Source: Spirosoma panaciterrae DSM 21099 (GTDB taxonomy: Bacteria > Bacteroidota > Bacteroidia > Cytophagales > Spirosomataceae). From it: DNA of 64,000 nt. This document shows, in pieces, positions 46,310-55,114 of this stretch (its first letter is position 1; the number at the start of each line of letters is the position of its first letter). Under the pieces are notes generated by a model. That model had not been told where the DNA came from, ran no database searches, and saw only the letters and a program-made list of their open reading frames with translations. Where the stretch lies: the NCBI RefSeq assembly GCF_000374025.1, contig NZ_KB893172.1, forward strand, positions 186,001 to 250,000, in the 5' to 3' direction. Made by a program: the position numbers and the translations under genes.

Positions 46310-46393
46310 GGGGCAAAGGGGTAAGGGCAGAGGGTAAGGGGCATAGGACAAAGGGGTAGGTTTCAGAGTGGCCCTTACCCCTTTGCCCTATGC
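46306..46393. repeat. Inverted repeat whose stem contains the P8 start codon
   Basis: GCATGGGGCAAAGGGGTAAG... (46306-46328) is complementary at 22 of 23 positions to 46371-46393. The CAT at 46307-46309 is the P8 start codon on the minus strand, so the RNA stem pairs AUG with CAU. The right arm lies 3 bases after the P9 stop (46397-46399). A further copy of the module (GGGGCATAGGACAAAGGGG) fills the loop. Confidence 0.88.
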
Positions 46394-46396
46394 CAT

Positions 46397-48835
46397 TTAT
46401 TCCGTTTTCAATGATTTAACTGGATTCACTAAAGCAGCTTTGATACTTTGGAAACTGACCGTGGCGAAGGCAATCAGAATCGCCAATAGGCCTGCCAGTG
46501 CAAAAATCCACCAGTCGACGGTGGTTCGGTAGGCAAAGTCTTCCAGCCATCGGTTGGCGGCATACCAGGCAATCGGGCAGGCAACCACGAACGCAATCAG
46601 TACTAACTTCAGGAAATCTTTCGAAAGCAGGACAACGAGGCTGTTTACGGACGCGCCCAGTACTTTCCGGACGCCAATTTCTTTGGTCCGTTGTTCGGCC
46701 ATAAACGTGGTCAGGCCAAATAAGCCCAGGCACGCAATCAGAATGGCCAGCGCTGCGGCCGTGATAAAGATCTGGCCGTACTGCTGCTCCGCTTTGTATT
46801 GTTTGTCGTAATGTTCATCGACAAAAAAGTACTCGAACGGATTGCCGGGAAACAGCTGTTTGTAGAGCTTTTCCAGTCCGCTGATTTTAGCCTGCATCTG
46901 ATCGGTGGCCAGGCGGAGCGTATAGTTGCTGGCAGGATAGCCGGGAAAAATAAGCAGGGGTTGAATCGCTTTCTGGAGTGATTCGTGGTGGTAGTCTTTC
47001 AGAACACCCACGATCTCGAACGCTTCACCGAATTTTACGTTCTGCCCCACGGCCGCCTTTGCTGAGCTGAATCCCAATGATTTAGCGGCCTTTTCATTGA
47101 TCAGCACCCGGAGGGCTTTCATCCCCTGGTCGCACATGTCGGGTGTGAAATTCTGACCAGCCGCCAGTTTGATGGCATAGGTTGGCAAATACCGATCGTC
47201 GGCATAGGTGATGGCGTAGCTTTTCTTTTCGTCGCCGGGTGCTGGATTCTGACGGGTAATGCCATCAGCGTTAAAGTTGTAGAAGGCTCCCGGCACACTG
47301 CCCGAGTTGCAATAGGTTTCGACATACGGTAAACGGGCAAGTTCATTACGGAACGCCGTTCGGCCAGCGCGTCGGGCTTCTTCGTCACCGACTTCAGCGC
47401 CTTTGATAACCAGTAACTGCTTCATGTTCATACCCAGGTCCTGATTCTGCATAAACGACAGTTGTCGATACAGGACAACCGTAGCCACAAGGAGCAGGAT
47501 CGAAATGGCAAACTGGAACACGACCAGCCCCTGGCGAACGGACGTGGTAAAGCTGAGTGACCCCCGACCCGATTTGCCCTTGCTACTCTTCAGCGCATTC
47601 AGAATCGAAAAACCCGATAACACAAAGGCCGCGTAGCTTCCCGACACCAAGGCGCCAATAACGACCGCCCCTAAGCCAACGACCCAGAACTGATTTTCCT
47701 GAAAAACACGAAGCGAAAGTTCCTTGCCGACCAGGGTATTAAAAGGTCGTTGCAGCAACATAATGAGTCCGAAAGCGACCAGCAGCGCCAGTAGGTTCAG
47801 CAGTACCGATTCACTCAGAAACTGGCTGATGATCTGCCCCCGGTTGGCGCCAACTACTTTGCGGACGCCCACCTCTTTCGAACGTTTCATAGCTCCCGCC
47901 GTCGACAGGTTGATGTAGTTCAGCCAGGCAATCGTCAGAATCAGTAACGCAATACCACCCAGCAGGTAAATGAATCCAAGTTTGGCTTCGGTGGGTCGAT
48001 TATCGCTAAGCCCGTCGCCCAGATGTACGTACTGGATGGGCTGTAAAGAGAAAAAAACCTTCAACTCGGGTCGGGCTTTCCGAAGCAGTTGCTGTGCGTT
48101 TTGAGCAAAAGAATCCTGATTGGCCTGTGGTTTGAGCTGCACGATCGTTTGTGAAAAAGCGCCCTGCCAGGCATCCAGTCTCGCCCAATCATTCCCATTC
48201 CGACCAGCGGGCGTTGCGAGGGTCGAGAGTGAGTACACCATGTCGAACTGTAGGTCGGAGTTGGCTGGTACATCGGCAAATACACCCGTAATGGTATACA
48301 GGGCTTTTCCGAACTGGTTGTTGAGTGTCAGCGTCTTGCCAACGGCATTGGCTTTTCCAAAATACGTTCGGGCTTTGGTTGCCGAAATCGCAACCGTATT
48401 GGGCTGGTTCAATGAGGCCGAACCGGCTACAATCGGAAAGGAAAACATTCGGAAGAAATCGCCGTCGGCTGTGAGGGCATTTTCTTCCTTGAAGGATCGA
48501 GTGCCATTGGCCTTGTCGGGGAAGGTGACAATACCTCTATGCACTTCAGCCAGTCGACATACGGCAGCGACATCGGCGAAGTTTTGTTTCAGAGCCGGGG
48601 CAACAGCCGACGGGACGTAGGATTCAGGGTTGCCCGACTCGCCATCCTGAAGCAGGACGCGATACAGGTGAGGAAGATTCGCGTGAAACTGGTTATAGCT
48701 TTTCTCGAAGCTAATGTATTCCAGAATCAGCACAAAGGCAGCGATCCCCATAGCGAGCCCGGCAACATTGATACCTGCGAAGACTTTGGCTTTCCACAGA
48801 TTACGCAGGGCGATTTTTACGTAGTTAAGAAGCAT
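46397..48835 (-). CDS. Double-FtsX ABC permease, array member P9
   Basis: 812 residues from ATG 48835 (MLLNYVKIALRNLWK); the in-frame ATG at 48856 adds only hairpin-derived MPLSLCP. Coupling motifs KEVGVRKVVGAN (E321) and KEIGVRKVLGAS (E719, followed by VNSLVVLLSKDFLKLV). A basic linker between the halves is longer than in the neighbours (ALKSSKGKSGRGSLSFTTS). C-terminus NPVKSLKTE. Leader TGTCCTATG. Confidence 0.9.
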   Translation of the reverse strand: MLLNYVKIALRNLWKAKVFAGINVAGLAMGIAAFVLILEYISFEKSYNQFHANLPHLYRVLLQDGESGNPESYVPSAVAPALKQNFADVAAVCRLAEVHRGIVTFPDKANGTRSFKEENALTADGDFFRMFSFPIVAGSASLNQPNTVAISATKARTYFGKANAVGKTLTLNNQFGKALYTITGVFADVPANSDLQFDMVYSLSTLATPAGRNGNDWARLDAWQGAFSQTIVQLKPQANQDSFAQNAQQLLRKARPELKVFFSLQPIQYVHLGDGLSDNRPTEAKLGFIYLLGGIALLILTIAWLNYINLSTAGAMKRSKEVGVRKVVGANRGQIISQFLSESVLLNLLALLVAFGLIMLLQRPFNTLVGKELSLRVFQENQFWVVGLGAVVIGALVSGSYAAFVLSGFSILNALKSSKGKSGRGSLSFTTSVRQGLVVFQFAISILLLVATVVLYRQLSFMQNQDLGMNMKQLLVIKGAEVGDEEARRAGRTAFRNELARLPYVETYCNSGSVPGAFYNFNADGITRQNPAPGDEKKSYAITYADDRYLPTYAIKLAAGQNFTPDMCDQGMKALRVLINEKAAKSLGFSSAKAAVGQNVKFGEAFEIVGVLKDYHHESLQKAIQPLLIFPGYPASNYTLRLATDQMQAKISGLEKLYKQLFPGNPFEYFFVDEHYDKQYKAEQQYGQIFITAAALAILIACLGLFGLTTFMAEQRTKEIGVRKVLGASVNSLVVLLSKDFLKLVLIAFVVACPIAWYAANRWLEDFAYRTTVDWWIFALAGLLAILIAFATVSFQSIKAALVNPVKSLKTE

Positions 48836-48849
48836 AGGACAGAGGGATA

Positions 48850-48922
48850 ATGGCATAGGGTTCGGGGCGTTGGGTATGGTGTCGGAGTAACCCCATGCCC
48901 AATGCCCCGAACCCTATGCCAT
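48850..48922. repeat. 30-bp inverted repeat between P9 and P10
   Basis: The left arm 48850-48879 (ATGGCATAGGGTTCGGGGCG...) pairs with 48893-48922 at 28 of 30 positions around a 13-base loop. The right arm directly abuts the P10 stop codon (48923-48925). Same GGCATAGGG family as 46306 and 36201, but with a GTTCGGGGC core. Confidence 0.92.
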
Positions 48923-51340
48923 TCATTCCGTTTTCAGTGATTTAACTGGATTCATCAAGGCGGCTTTAACACTCTGGAAACTAACGGTAGCAAAGGCAAT
49001 AATCACGGCAAGCAGCCCGGTCAGCGCAAAAACCCACCATTCGATATCGATTTTATACGCAAAGTCGGAAAGCCATTTATCCATCACCCACCAGGCAATT
49101 GGGCTGGCGATCAGGATGGAGGCAACAACCAGTTTCAGGAAATCTTTTGACAATAACGTGACGATGCTGGTGACGGAAGCCCCCAGCACTTTGCGAACGC
49201 CAATTTCTTTAGTCCGTTGCTGGATGGTCAGCAGGGCTATGGCAAACAGACCCATGCAGGACAGGAGAATGGCAATACCGGCCGCCGATGAGAAAATTGT
49301 GGCCAGCCGTTGCTCGCGTCGATACCAGCGTTGGGTGTTCTCGTCCAGAAACGACCCGATGAATTCCTGTTTGGGGGCAATGCTTTTCCAGGTAGCCTTG
49401 ATGGTTTCCATAGCCCCCGCCAGATTTTGCGGATTCACCCGGATCAGGATGTAGTGAATTGGGTTGTTGGCCTGCATCTGGAGCGTAATAGGCCGGGCTT
49501 CCTGGTGTAATGAATACAGATTAAAGTCCGACACCACGCCCACAATCTGGAATTCTTTATTATCGGGCTTGATAAACTTGCCTACCGGGTTTTTCTCGCC
49601 CAGAGCTTTGGCCATGCTTTGGGTGATCAGGATCGACGAACTTGAATCGGTGCTGAAACGGGTACTAAAGTCGCGACCTTGCAGAAGTTTGATGCCCATC
49701 GTTTTCAGATAGTCGGTATCGATTCGGAGCCAGTCGCAGGCTACATCCCGCTGCCCGTACCGGAAACCATAGACCATTCGCGACGAACCGCCATCCAGCC
49801 CGGCCCCAATGTTGACTCCCGAACCCGATACGGCTACGATATTGGGCTGATTGGCCAGCCGGGTTCGCATTGTTTTGAGTACATCGGTGCCATTTAATTC
49901 ATTGCCCACCGGAACGCTGATGACCTGCTCTTTATCCAGACCCATCGGTTTTTGCTGGAGGTAGCTGATTTGCTGACGGATAATGAGCGTACAAACAATG
50001 AGCAGGCAGGCAATCGTAAACTGGGTTACAATCAGTGAATTGCGCAACAAGCCCGGACGACTCACCTTCAGGGTTCCTTTCAGCACCTCTACGGCATTGA
50101 ACCGAGTAACGAACCAGGACGGGTAGCCACCGGCAATTAATGTGATCAATAAAAAGCTCAATCCGGTCACGGCCAAAATGGACGGTGTCAGGAAGTCGGC
50201 CAGAGTCAGGCTACTTTTGAACAATCGGTTGAAAGTAGGCAGTAGGCCGTATGCCATGCCTAATCCAATGAATAGGGCAATGGCGCATACCAATACCGTT
50301 TCGCCCCAGATCTGCCCAAACAGTTGCCCCCGTTTTGCCCCCAGCGATTTACGGACCCCTACTTCACGGGCTCGTGTGAGCGATTGGGCAATGGTCAGGT
50401 TGATAAAATTGATGCAGGCAATGGCCAGAATAAACAGACCGACCATCAGCAGCGTAACTACATACGTCCGACTAATACCCATACCCTGGGTGGTTTCGGT
50501 ATCGAAATGGACGTTGAGCAGCGGCTGAAACAGCAAACTTTGCTGAAAACCTAATTCGTTTTTGGGCCAACCCTGCTTTTGCCGCTCCTGAATATCGGAA
50601 GCAAAATATTTGTCCATAAACGCCTGTGTCCGTCGCTGAAGCGTTTGTGGATCAGTGCCGGGTTTGAGCTTGATATACACATGGTGGTTTCCGTGGTCCC
50701 AGCGGCTTTTAAACTCCTGATAATCGCCAGCGTTTTCACTACGAATCAGCGCATCGTATTCGAACGTCGAGTTTTTTGGGGCATCACTTAGCACACCTGT
50801 TACGGTGAAAGCCTGCCAGGCGTTGTTGAATCGTAGCTGGAGCGGTTTGCCGATGGGGTCTTCGTTGCCGAAAATCTCACGGGCCATTTTTTCGCTGATG
50901 ACAATGTCGCTCAGGTTGCTCATGGCCGTTTGTACATTGCCCTTCAGGAGTGGAAATGTAAACATCGTCAAAAAATCGGCGTCGGCCATCCGCACATCTT
51001 TGTTGTACGTCTGGTCGTTTCGCCGGACGCTGGCACTCCGATCAAACCAGCGGGTCACGCCTTCGATTTCAGGAAATTCGGCTTTGAGCGATGGCGCAAT
51101 TGGGTACGGCATTGTTGCCCCTTTGTCGGATGAGCCATCGCGGTTCGACGACAGGAAGTAAAGCCGGAAAATTCGGTTGGCATCGGCATGAAACCGATCG
51201 TACGATAGTTCAAAAGCCGCTGTCAGAAACAACAGCACGCCCGTACCAAACGCTACCGACAGGCCGATGATGTTGATGAAGGTATGCGTCCGGTTTTTCC
51301 AGAGGGTGCGGAAGGCGACTTTCAGGTAATTGCGGAACAT
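48923..51340 (-). CDS. Double-FtsX ABC permease, array member P10
   Basis: 805 residues. Coupling motifs REVGVRKSLGAK (E326) and KEIGVRKVLGAS (E712, followed by VTSIVTLLSKDFLKLV). The N-terminal helix is atypical, INIIGLSVAFGTGVLLFLTA. C-terminus NPVKSLKTE. Start ATG 51340. Its leader differs from P5-P9: it is AT-rich and shared with the divergent Uma2 gene only 34 bases away, so P10 either has a compact promoter there or is weakly expressed. Confidence 0.9.
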   Translation of the reverse strand: MFRNYLKVAFRTLWKNRTHTFINIIGLSVAFGTGVLLFLTAAFELSYDRFHADANRIFRLYFLSSNRDGSSDKGATMPYPIAPSLKAEFPEIEGVTRWFDRSASVRRNDQTYNKDVRMADADFLTMFTFPLLKGNVQTAMSNLSDIVISEKMAREIFGNEDPIGKPLQLRFNNAWQAFTVTGVLSDAPKNSTFEYDALIRSENAGDYQEFKSRWDHGNHHVYIKLKPGTDPQTLQRRTQAFMDKYFASDIQERQKQGWPKNELGFQQSLLFQPLLNVHFDTETTQGMGISRTYVVTLLMVGLFILAIACINFINLTIAQSLTRAREVGVRKSLGAKRGQLFGQIWGETVLVCAIALFIGLGMAYGLLPTFNRLFKSSLTLADFLTPSILAVTGLSFLLITLIAGGYPSWFVTRFNAVEVLKGTLKVSRPGLLRNSLIVTQFTIACLLIVCTLIIRQQISYLQQKPMGLDKEQVISVPVGNELNGTDVLKTMRTRLANQPNIVAVSGSGVNIGAGLDGGSSRMVYGFRYGQRDVACDWLRIDTDYLKTMGIKLLQGRDFSTRFSTDSSSSILITQSMAKALGEKNPVGKFIKPDNKEFQIVGVVSDFNLYSLHQEARPITLQMQANNPIHYILIRVNPQNLAGAMETIKATWKSIAPKQEFIGSFLDENTQRWYRREQRLATIFSSAAGIAILLSCMGLFAIALLTIQQRTKEIGVRKVLGASVTSIVTLLSKDFLKLVVASILIASPIAWWVMDKWLSDFAYKIDIEWWVFALTGLLAVIIAFATVSFQSVKAALMNPVKSLKTE

Positions 51341-51358
51341 AATTTTTTAGTAAATTTG
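51330..51358 (+). promoter_or_regulatory. Bacteroidota-type promoter for the Uma2-like gene
   Basis: TAAATTTG (51351-51358) matches TAnnTTTG exactly. TTG at 51330-51332, inside the start of the P10 coding region, gives an 18-base spacer. The ATG is 17 bases downstream of the box. Confidence 0.6.
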
Positions 51359-51374
51359 GTAAAAATCGTTACAT

Positions 51375-51818
51375 ATGTATTTTCCAACCACAAACCCACT
51401 GGTACTTGCTAACGAAGATCAGGGCGTATGGGCACCCGCCGATCATCAGCGTATTATCTCCAAGTTGACCATTGGTTTGGGTGTTCTATACCATCATAAA
51501 AAAGCAATCCAATTGGAACCCCTGCCAGAGACGATGCTTGATGATACGAAAGCGAGTCCGGTGCCCGATCTATCACTGGTTGATACTACAACTGATGAAA
51601 CACCAATCATTATTGAGGTCTGCAAAACGAATGGACAAAAGGGTGATATTCAAAAAATTGTACAACTTATTGATGATAACCTGTATGGCATTCGTGAAGG
51701 ATTTATCTATAACTACAAAACGCAGCAGTGGTACCGCTACCGCTTTGGCGATGGTGGCCTCATTGCTGAATCATCCTTCTCCGAAATCCTCCAACTGGAT
51801 CTGAACTCCTTTCTCTGA
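51375..51818 (+). CDS. Uma2-like (DUF820) PD-(D/E)XK-fold protein
   Basis: 147 residues. VPDLSLVD, then a short spacer and IIIEVCKTNGQKGDIQKI, match the PD...ExK pattern of the Uma2 restriction-endonuclease-like family: the Asp of PD, and Glu/Lys of EVCK. The C-terminus (QWYRYRFGDGG...) is also typical. Cellular role is unknown; the family is most abundant in cyanobacteria and found sporadically in Bacteroidota. It is an opposite-strand passenger between P10 and P11, with its own promoter and a 38-bp inverted repeat at its 3' end, consistent with insertion of a self-contained cassette. Confidence 0.75.
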   Translation: MYFPTTNPLVLANEDQGVWAPADHQRIISKLTIGLGVLYHHKKAIQLEPLPETMLDDTKASPVPDLSLVDTTTDETPIIIEVCKTNGQKGDIQKIVQLIDDNLYGIREGFIYNYKTQQWYRYRFGDGGLIAESSFSEILQLDLNSFL

Positions 51819-51919
51819 ACCTGGATTTATGTGATTTAACTGACCGACTTTGATGATGCCTTCTTCGAAGGCTGTTAAAAAATCAAAGTCGGTCAGTTAA
51901 ATCACATAAATCCAGGTTC
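51817..51919. repeat. Perfect 38-bp inverted repeat with nested hairpin
   Basis: The left arm 51817-51854 (GAACCTGGATTTATGTGATT...) is exactly complementary to 51882-51919. The loop has its own small hairpin, GCCTTCTTCGAAGGC (51858-51872). The left arm starts within the Uma2 stop codon and the right arm ends 3 bases before the P11 stop, so the whole convergent gap is the hairpin. Longest perfect stem in the window. Confidence 0.95.
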
Positions 51920-51922
51920 GGA

Positions 51923-54283
51923 TTACTCACTTCGCAAACTCGTTACCGGATTCATGGTGGCGGCCTTTATGCTTTGATAACTGACCGTCAGAAAGGCAAT
52001 TACAACAGCCAGTATACCCGCAGCCCCAAATAGCCACCAGCTTAGTGGCGTCTGGTAGGCAAAGGTATCGAGCCACGTACTCAACGCCCACCACGCCAGG
52101 GGCGAAGCCAGCACCAGCGCAATAACCACCAGTTTCAGAAAGTCTTTCGATAACAGCCCCACGATATTCGATACGCTGGCTCCCAACACTTTTCGAACAC
52201 CGATTTCCTTAGTCCGCTGCTCAGCCGTGAAGGCCGCCAGGGCAAACAGGCCCAGGCACGAAATCAGAATGGCCAGTGCGCCGAAGTAATTGATTAGCTT
52301 ATTGACGACCTGCTCAGACCGATAGAGACTCTCATATTCTTCGTCCAGGAAATGGTAGTTGAACGGATAGTTCGGGTTAAATTCTTTGGATAGTTGTTCC
52401 AGATCGGCAATAGCCTGCTGGGTTTGGCCAGCGTGTGTTTTCACCAGTAAGTAGCTGGTATTTCGGGTGTCGAAACAGAGGATCAGGGGGGTGATGGCCT
52501 GGTGCAGCGAATTGATATGGAAATCTTTCATCAGCCCAATTACCTGGCCTTTGCCCGGCCAGAAACTAACCTCTTTGCCTACCGGATTTTTAACCCCCAT
52601 CAGTTTGGCAGCTGCTTCGTTGACGAGGTAGCTTGTGGAATCGGCAAGGCTTCCGTTTCGGAAATCACGGCCATCCAGCAACTTGATGTTGAGTGTTTTG
52701 ATGAAGTCACTTCCTACAAACATGCAGGAAACATTGGTTTCCAGTTTAGGATCTTTTCCGGGCCAGGTCAGATCGCCCGATGAACTCTGTATATTCACGG
52801 GCAACGACATGGTGGTGGTAGCCGAGGCAACAGCCGGCTTTCGCATAACTTCCTGCCGGAACGCTTCTACCTTTTTGGGCTGAGCAATTTCGCCCTCCAG
52901 CGGTACGTAAACCACATTTTCGCGATCAAGACCCAGGTTTTTGGTGCGCAGATAATTCATTTGTTTCCCGATCGCCAGCATACCGACAATCAGGAAGATC
53001 GAAAGCGAGAACTGAAAAACAACAAGCACACGTCGGAAAAGGGCCGGGCCTGAGCCAAACTGTAAGCGCCCTTTTAGCGTCTTGATCGGCTGTAACGACG
53101 ACAGGAATAGGGCTGGATAACTGCCCGATAAAAAACCAGTGATCAGTACCAGCCCGATTAGGATAAGCCAAAGAGCGGGTTCGGCAATGTTGAGCGTCAA
53201 CTGTTTACTAAATACCTCGTTGAACGTCGATAATACACTCCAGACCATGCCTATTGCCAGGATAGCCGCCAGTAAACTGGTTAAAATTGACTCGCTCAGA
53301 AACTGACCGACGAGTGCCGAGCGCATGGCGCCCACTACTTTCCGAACCCCTACTTCCTTCGCTCGTGTGGCCGAGCGGGCCGTGGCCAGATTCATGAAAT
53401 TGATGCAGGCGATCAGCAGTATAAATAGCGCCACAATGGAGAAAACAGCGACGTACCCAATCCGACCCCCAACGCTCTTGCCATTTTTATATTCGCTGTA
53501 CAGGTGCAGGTCCGTGATGGGTTGCAAGGTAGGGCGGGCCGTTTCGAAGTTTTTTCCGGCAAAGCGCGGATAAATACGGGACAGGGCCGCCTGAGCTTGT
53601 GCAACAGTCGTATGAGGCTTCAGTCGGACGTATGTGTAGAAGGAATTGTTGCCCCACTTTTTCATCCAGTCCTGCTCCTGCACTTTCCAGTTCACCAACC
53701 AGTCGAATTGCAGGGTAGAATTGGCCGGGAGATTGTCAATGACAGCTCCGACGACGTAAAATTTGTCGTTGTCTAACTGCAATGTTTTACCAACTGCCTG
53801 GCCATTCGGGAAAAATTTCTCGGCTACCTTACGGGTAATGACAATCTGGTTGGTCTGATGCAGGGCAGCTTTGGGATTGCCATACAGGGTGGGTAAATCG
53901 AATACACCGAAGAAGTCGTCGGTGGCAAAGTGCCCTTTTTCCTTGGCCGCTTTTTCGCCGACTTTAATGAGCAGTTCCGGTCCGTAATTGATCTTGGTGA
54001 CCGAAGCTATTTCGGGGACATCCTGGGCAATCGCTTCCTGCAAAGGGCCGGGAGTCACCGAGTTGGTCACCGTGTCGCCTGCCTGGGTTGGAAAATTAAC
54101 TCGTACAAAATGGATGGCCTCTGCGTTGGGCAGGAAACGATCGTAACTCAGTTCGTCGCGGACCCACAGACCAATCAGCAGACTACAAGCCATGCCCAGC
54201 GCCAGCCCAAATACATTGATAGACGAGTAGAGTTTGTGTTTCAGCAAACTCCGAACGGCGATTTTTAGGTAATTGCGAAGCAT
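51923..54283 (-). CDS. Double-FtsX ABC permease, array member P11 (ATPase-proximal)
   Basis: 786 residues, the shortest member. Coupling motifs KEVGVRKVVGAM (E310) and KEIGVRKVLGAS (E693, followed by VSNIVGLLSKDFLKLV). C-terminus NPVTSLRSE. It lies 58 bases downstream of the ATPase gene on the same strand, the classic adaptor-ATPase-permease order of MacAB-type operons, and so is the best candidate for the cognate partner. A GC-rich hairpin in the short gap could lower its expression relative to the ATPase. Confidence 0.92.
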   Translation of the reverse strand: MLRNYLKIAVRSLLKHKLYSSINVFGLALGMACSLLIGLWVRDELSYDRFLPNAEAIHFVRVNFPTQAGDTVTNSVTPGPLQEAIAQDVPEIASVTKINYGPELLIKVGEKAAKEKGHFATDDFFGVFDLPTLYGNPKAALHQTNQIVITRKVAEKFFPNGQAVGKTLQLDNDKFYVVGAVIDNLPANSTLQFDWLVNWKVQEQDWMKKWGNNSFYTYVRLKPHTTVAQAQAALSRIYPRFAGKNFETARPTLQPITDLHLYSEYKNGKSVGGRIGYVAVFSIVALFILLIACINFMNLATARSATRAKEVGVRKVVGAMRSALVGQFLSESILTSLLAAILAIGMVWSVLSTFNEVFSKQLTLNIAEPALWLILIGLVLITGFLSGSYPALFLSSLQPIKTLKGRLQFGSGPALFRRVLVVFQFSLSIFLIVGMLAIGKQMNYLRTKNLGLDRENVVYVPLEGEIAQPKKVEAFRQEVMRKPAVASATTTMSLPVNIQSSSGDLTWPGKDPKLETNVSCMFVGSDFIKTLNIKLLDGRDFRNGSLADSTSYLVNEAAAKLMGVKNPVGKEVSFWPGKGQVIGLMKDFHINSLHQAITPLILCFDTRNTSYLLVKTHAGQTQQAIADLEQLSKEFNPNYPFNYHFLDEEYESLYRSEQVVNKLINYFGALAILISCLGLFALAAFTAEQRTKEIGVRKVLGASVSNIVGLLSKDFLKLVVIALVLASPLAWWALSTWLDTFAYQTPLSWWLFGAAGILAVVIAFLTVSYQSIKAATMNPVTSLRSE

Positions 54284-54306
54284 AGAAAGTCTGGGTGGCC
54301 TTTGTT

Positions 54307-54339
54307 TGAACCGCTCCGGCGGGCCACCGGAGCGGTTCA
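54307..54339. terminator. 13-bp GC-rich hairpin between ATPase and P11
   Basis: TGAACCGCTCCGG (54307-54319) and CCGGAGCGGTTCA (54327-54339) pair perfectly around a 7-base loop, 2 bases after the ATPase stop. On the transcribed strand no long U-run follows, so attenuation or RNA processing is as likely as full termination. Confidence 0.65.
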
Positions 54340-54341
54340 GA

Positions 54342-55019
54342 TTATACGTGGAAATTCTCCGTCACCACTTTACCATCGAAGAGGTTGACGATGCGATGGG
54401 CAAAACCAGCATCGTAAGGCGAGTGGGTTACCATGATGATGGTGGTGCCTTCTTCGTTCAGTTCGCCCAGAAGCTTCATGACCTCTTCGCCATTTTTCGA
54501 GTCGAGGTTCCCCGTCGGTTCATCGGCCAGGATCAGCTTGGGTTTGGCGACAACAGCGCGGGCAATGGCGGTACGTTGCTGCTGACCACCGGAGAGCTGC
54601 TGCGGAAAGTGGTTGCGCCGGTGCATGATGCTCATCCGTTCCAACGCTTCTTCTACGCGCTTTTTCCGTTCATCGGCCGGGGTTTTCAGGTACAACAGAG
54701 GGAGTTCGACGTTTTCATAAACGGTTAGTTCGTCGATCAGGTTAAAGCTCTGGAACACAAAGCCAATTGAGCCTTTTCGGAGCTGAGCCCGTTGACGTTC
54801 GGTCATTTTGGCAACCTCTGTGCCATAGAAGTTATACTCACCTTCGCTCGGATTGTCCAGTAAGCCGAGGATGTTGAGCAAGGTCGACTTGCCACAACCC
54901 GAAGGGCCCATGATGGCTACGAATTCGCCATCTTTAACTTCCATGTTTATCCCATTGAGGGCGGTGGTTTCTACTTCTTCGGTAGCGAAGAGTTTTTGAA
55001 GGTTAATTGTCTGGATCAT
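54342..55019 (-). CDS. MacB/LolD-type ABC transporter ATPase, stand-alone
   Basis: Cytoplasmic ATPase of 225 residues, the only ABC ATPase in the window. Walker A G38PSGCGKST46, Q-loop near FVFQ (Q90), signature LSGGQ (142-146), Walker B LILADE (162-167) and H-loop H199. All catalytic elements are intact. It is fused to no membrane domain, unlike E. coli MacB. With the adaptor gene upstream and P11 downstream it forms a complete MacAB-like set, and it is the natural energy source for the ten other permeases. The leader is pyrimidine-rich, like those of P4-P9. A four-helix-bundle gene on the other strand separates it from the adaptor. Confidence 0.95.
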   Translation of the reverse strand: MIQTINLQKLFATEEVETTALNGINMEVKDGEFVAIMGPSGCGKSTLLNILGLLDNPSEGEYNFYGTEVAKMTERQRAQLRKGSIGFVFQSFNLIDELTVYENVELPLLYLKTPADERKKRVEEALERMSIMHRRNHFPQQLSGGQQQRTAIARAVVAKPKLILADEPTGNLDSKNGEEVMKLLGELNEEGTTIIMVTHSPYDAGFAHRIVNLFDGKVVTENFHV

Positions 55020-55114
55020 TGTTTTTTAAGGAGGAAAGGGAGGAAAGGGAAGATGGGACAAAAGGGAAAAACAAATACATATATTTAGTCCGTACTTACC
55101 TAACTCCTGATTTC

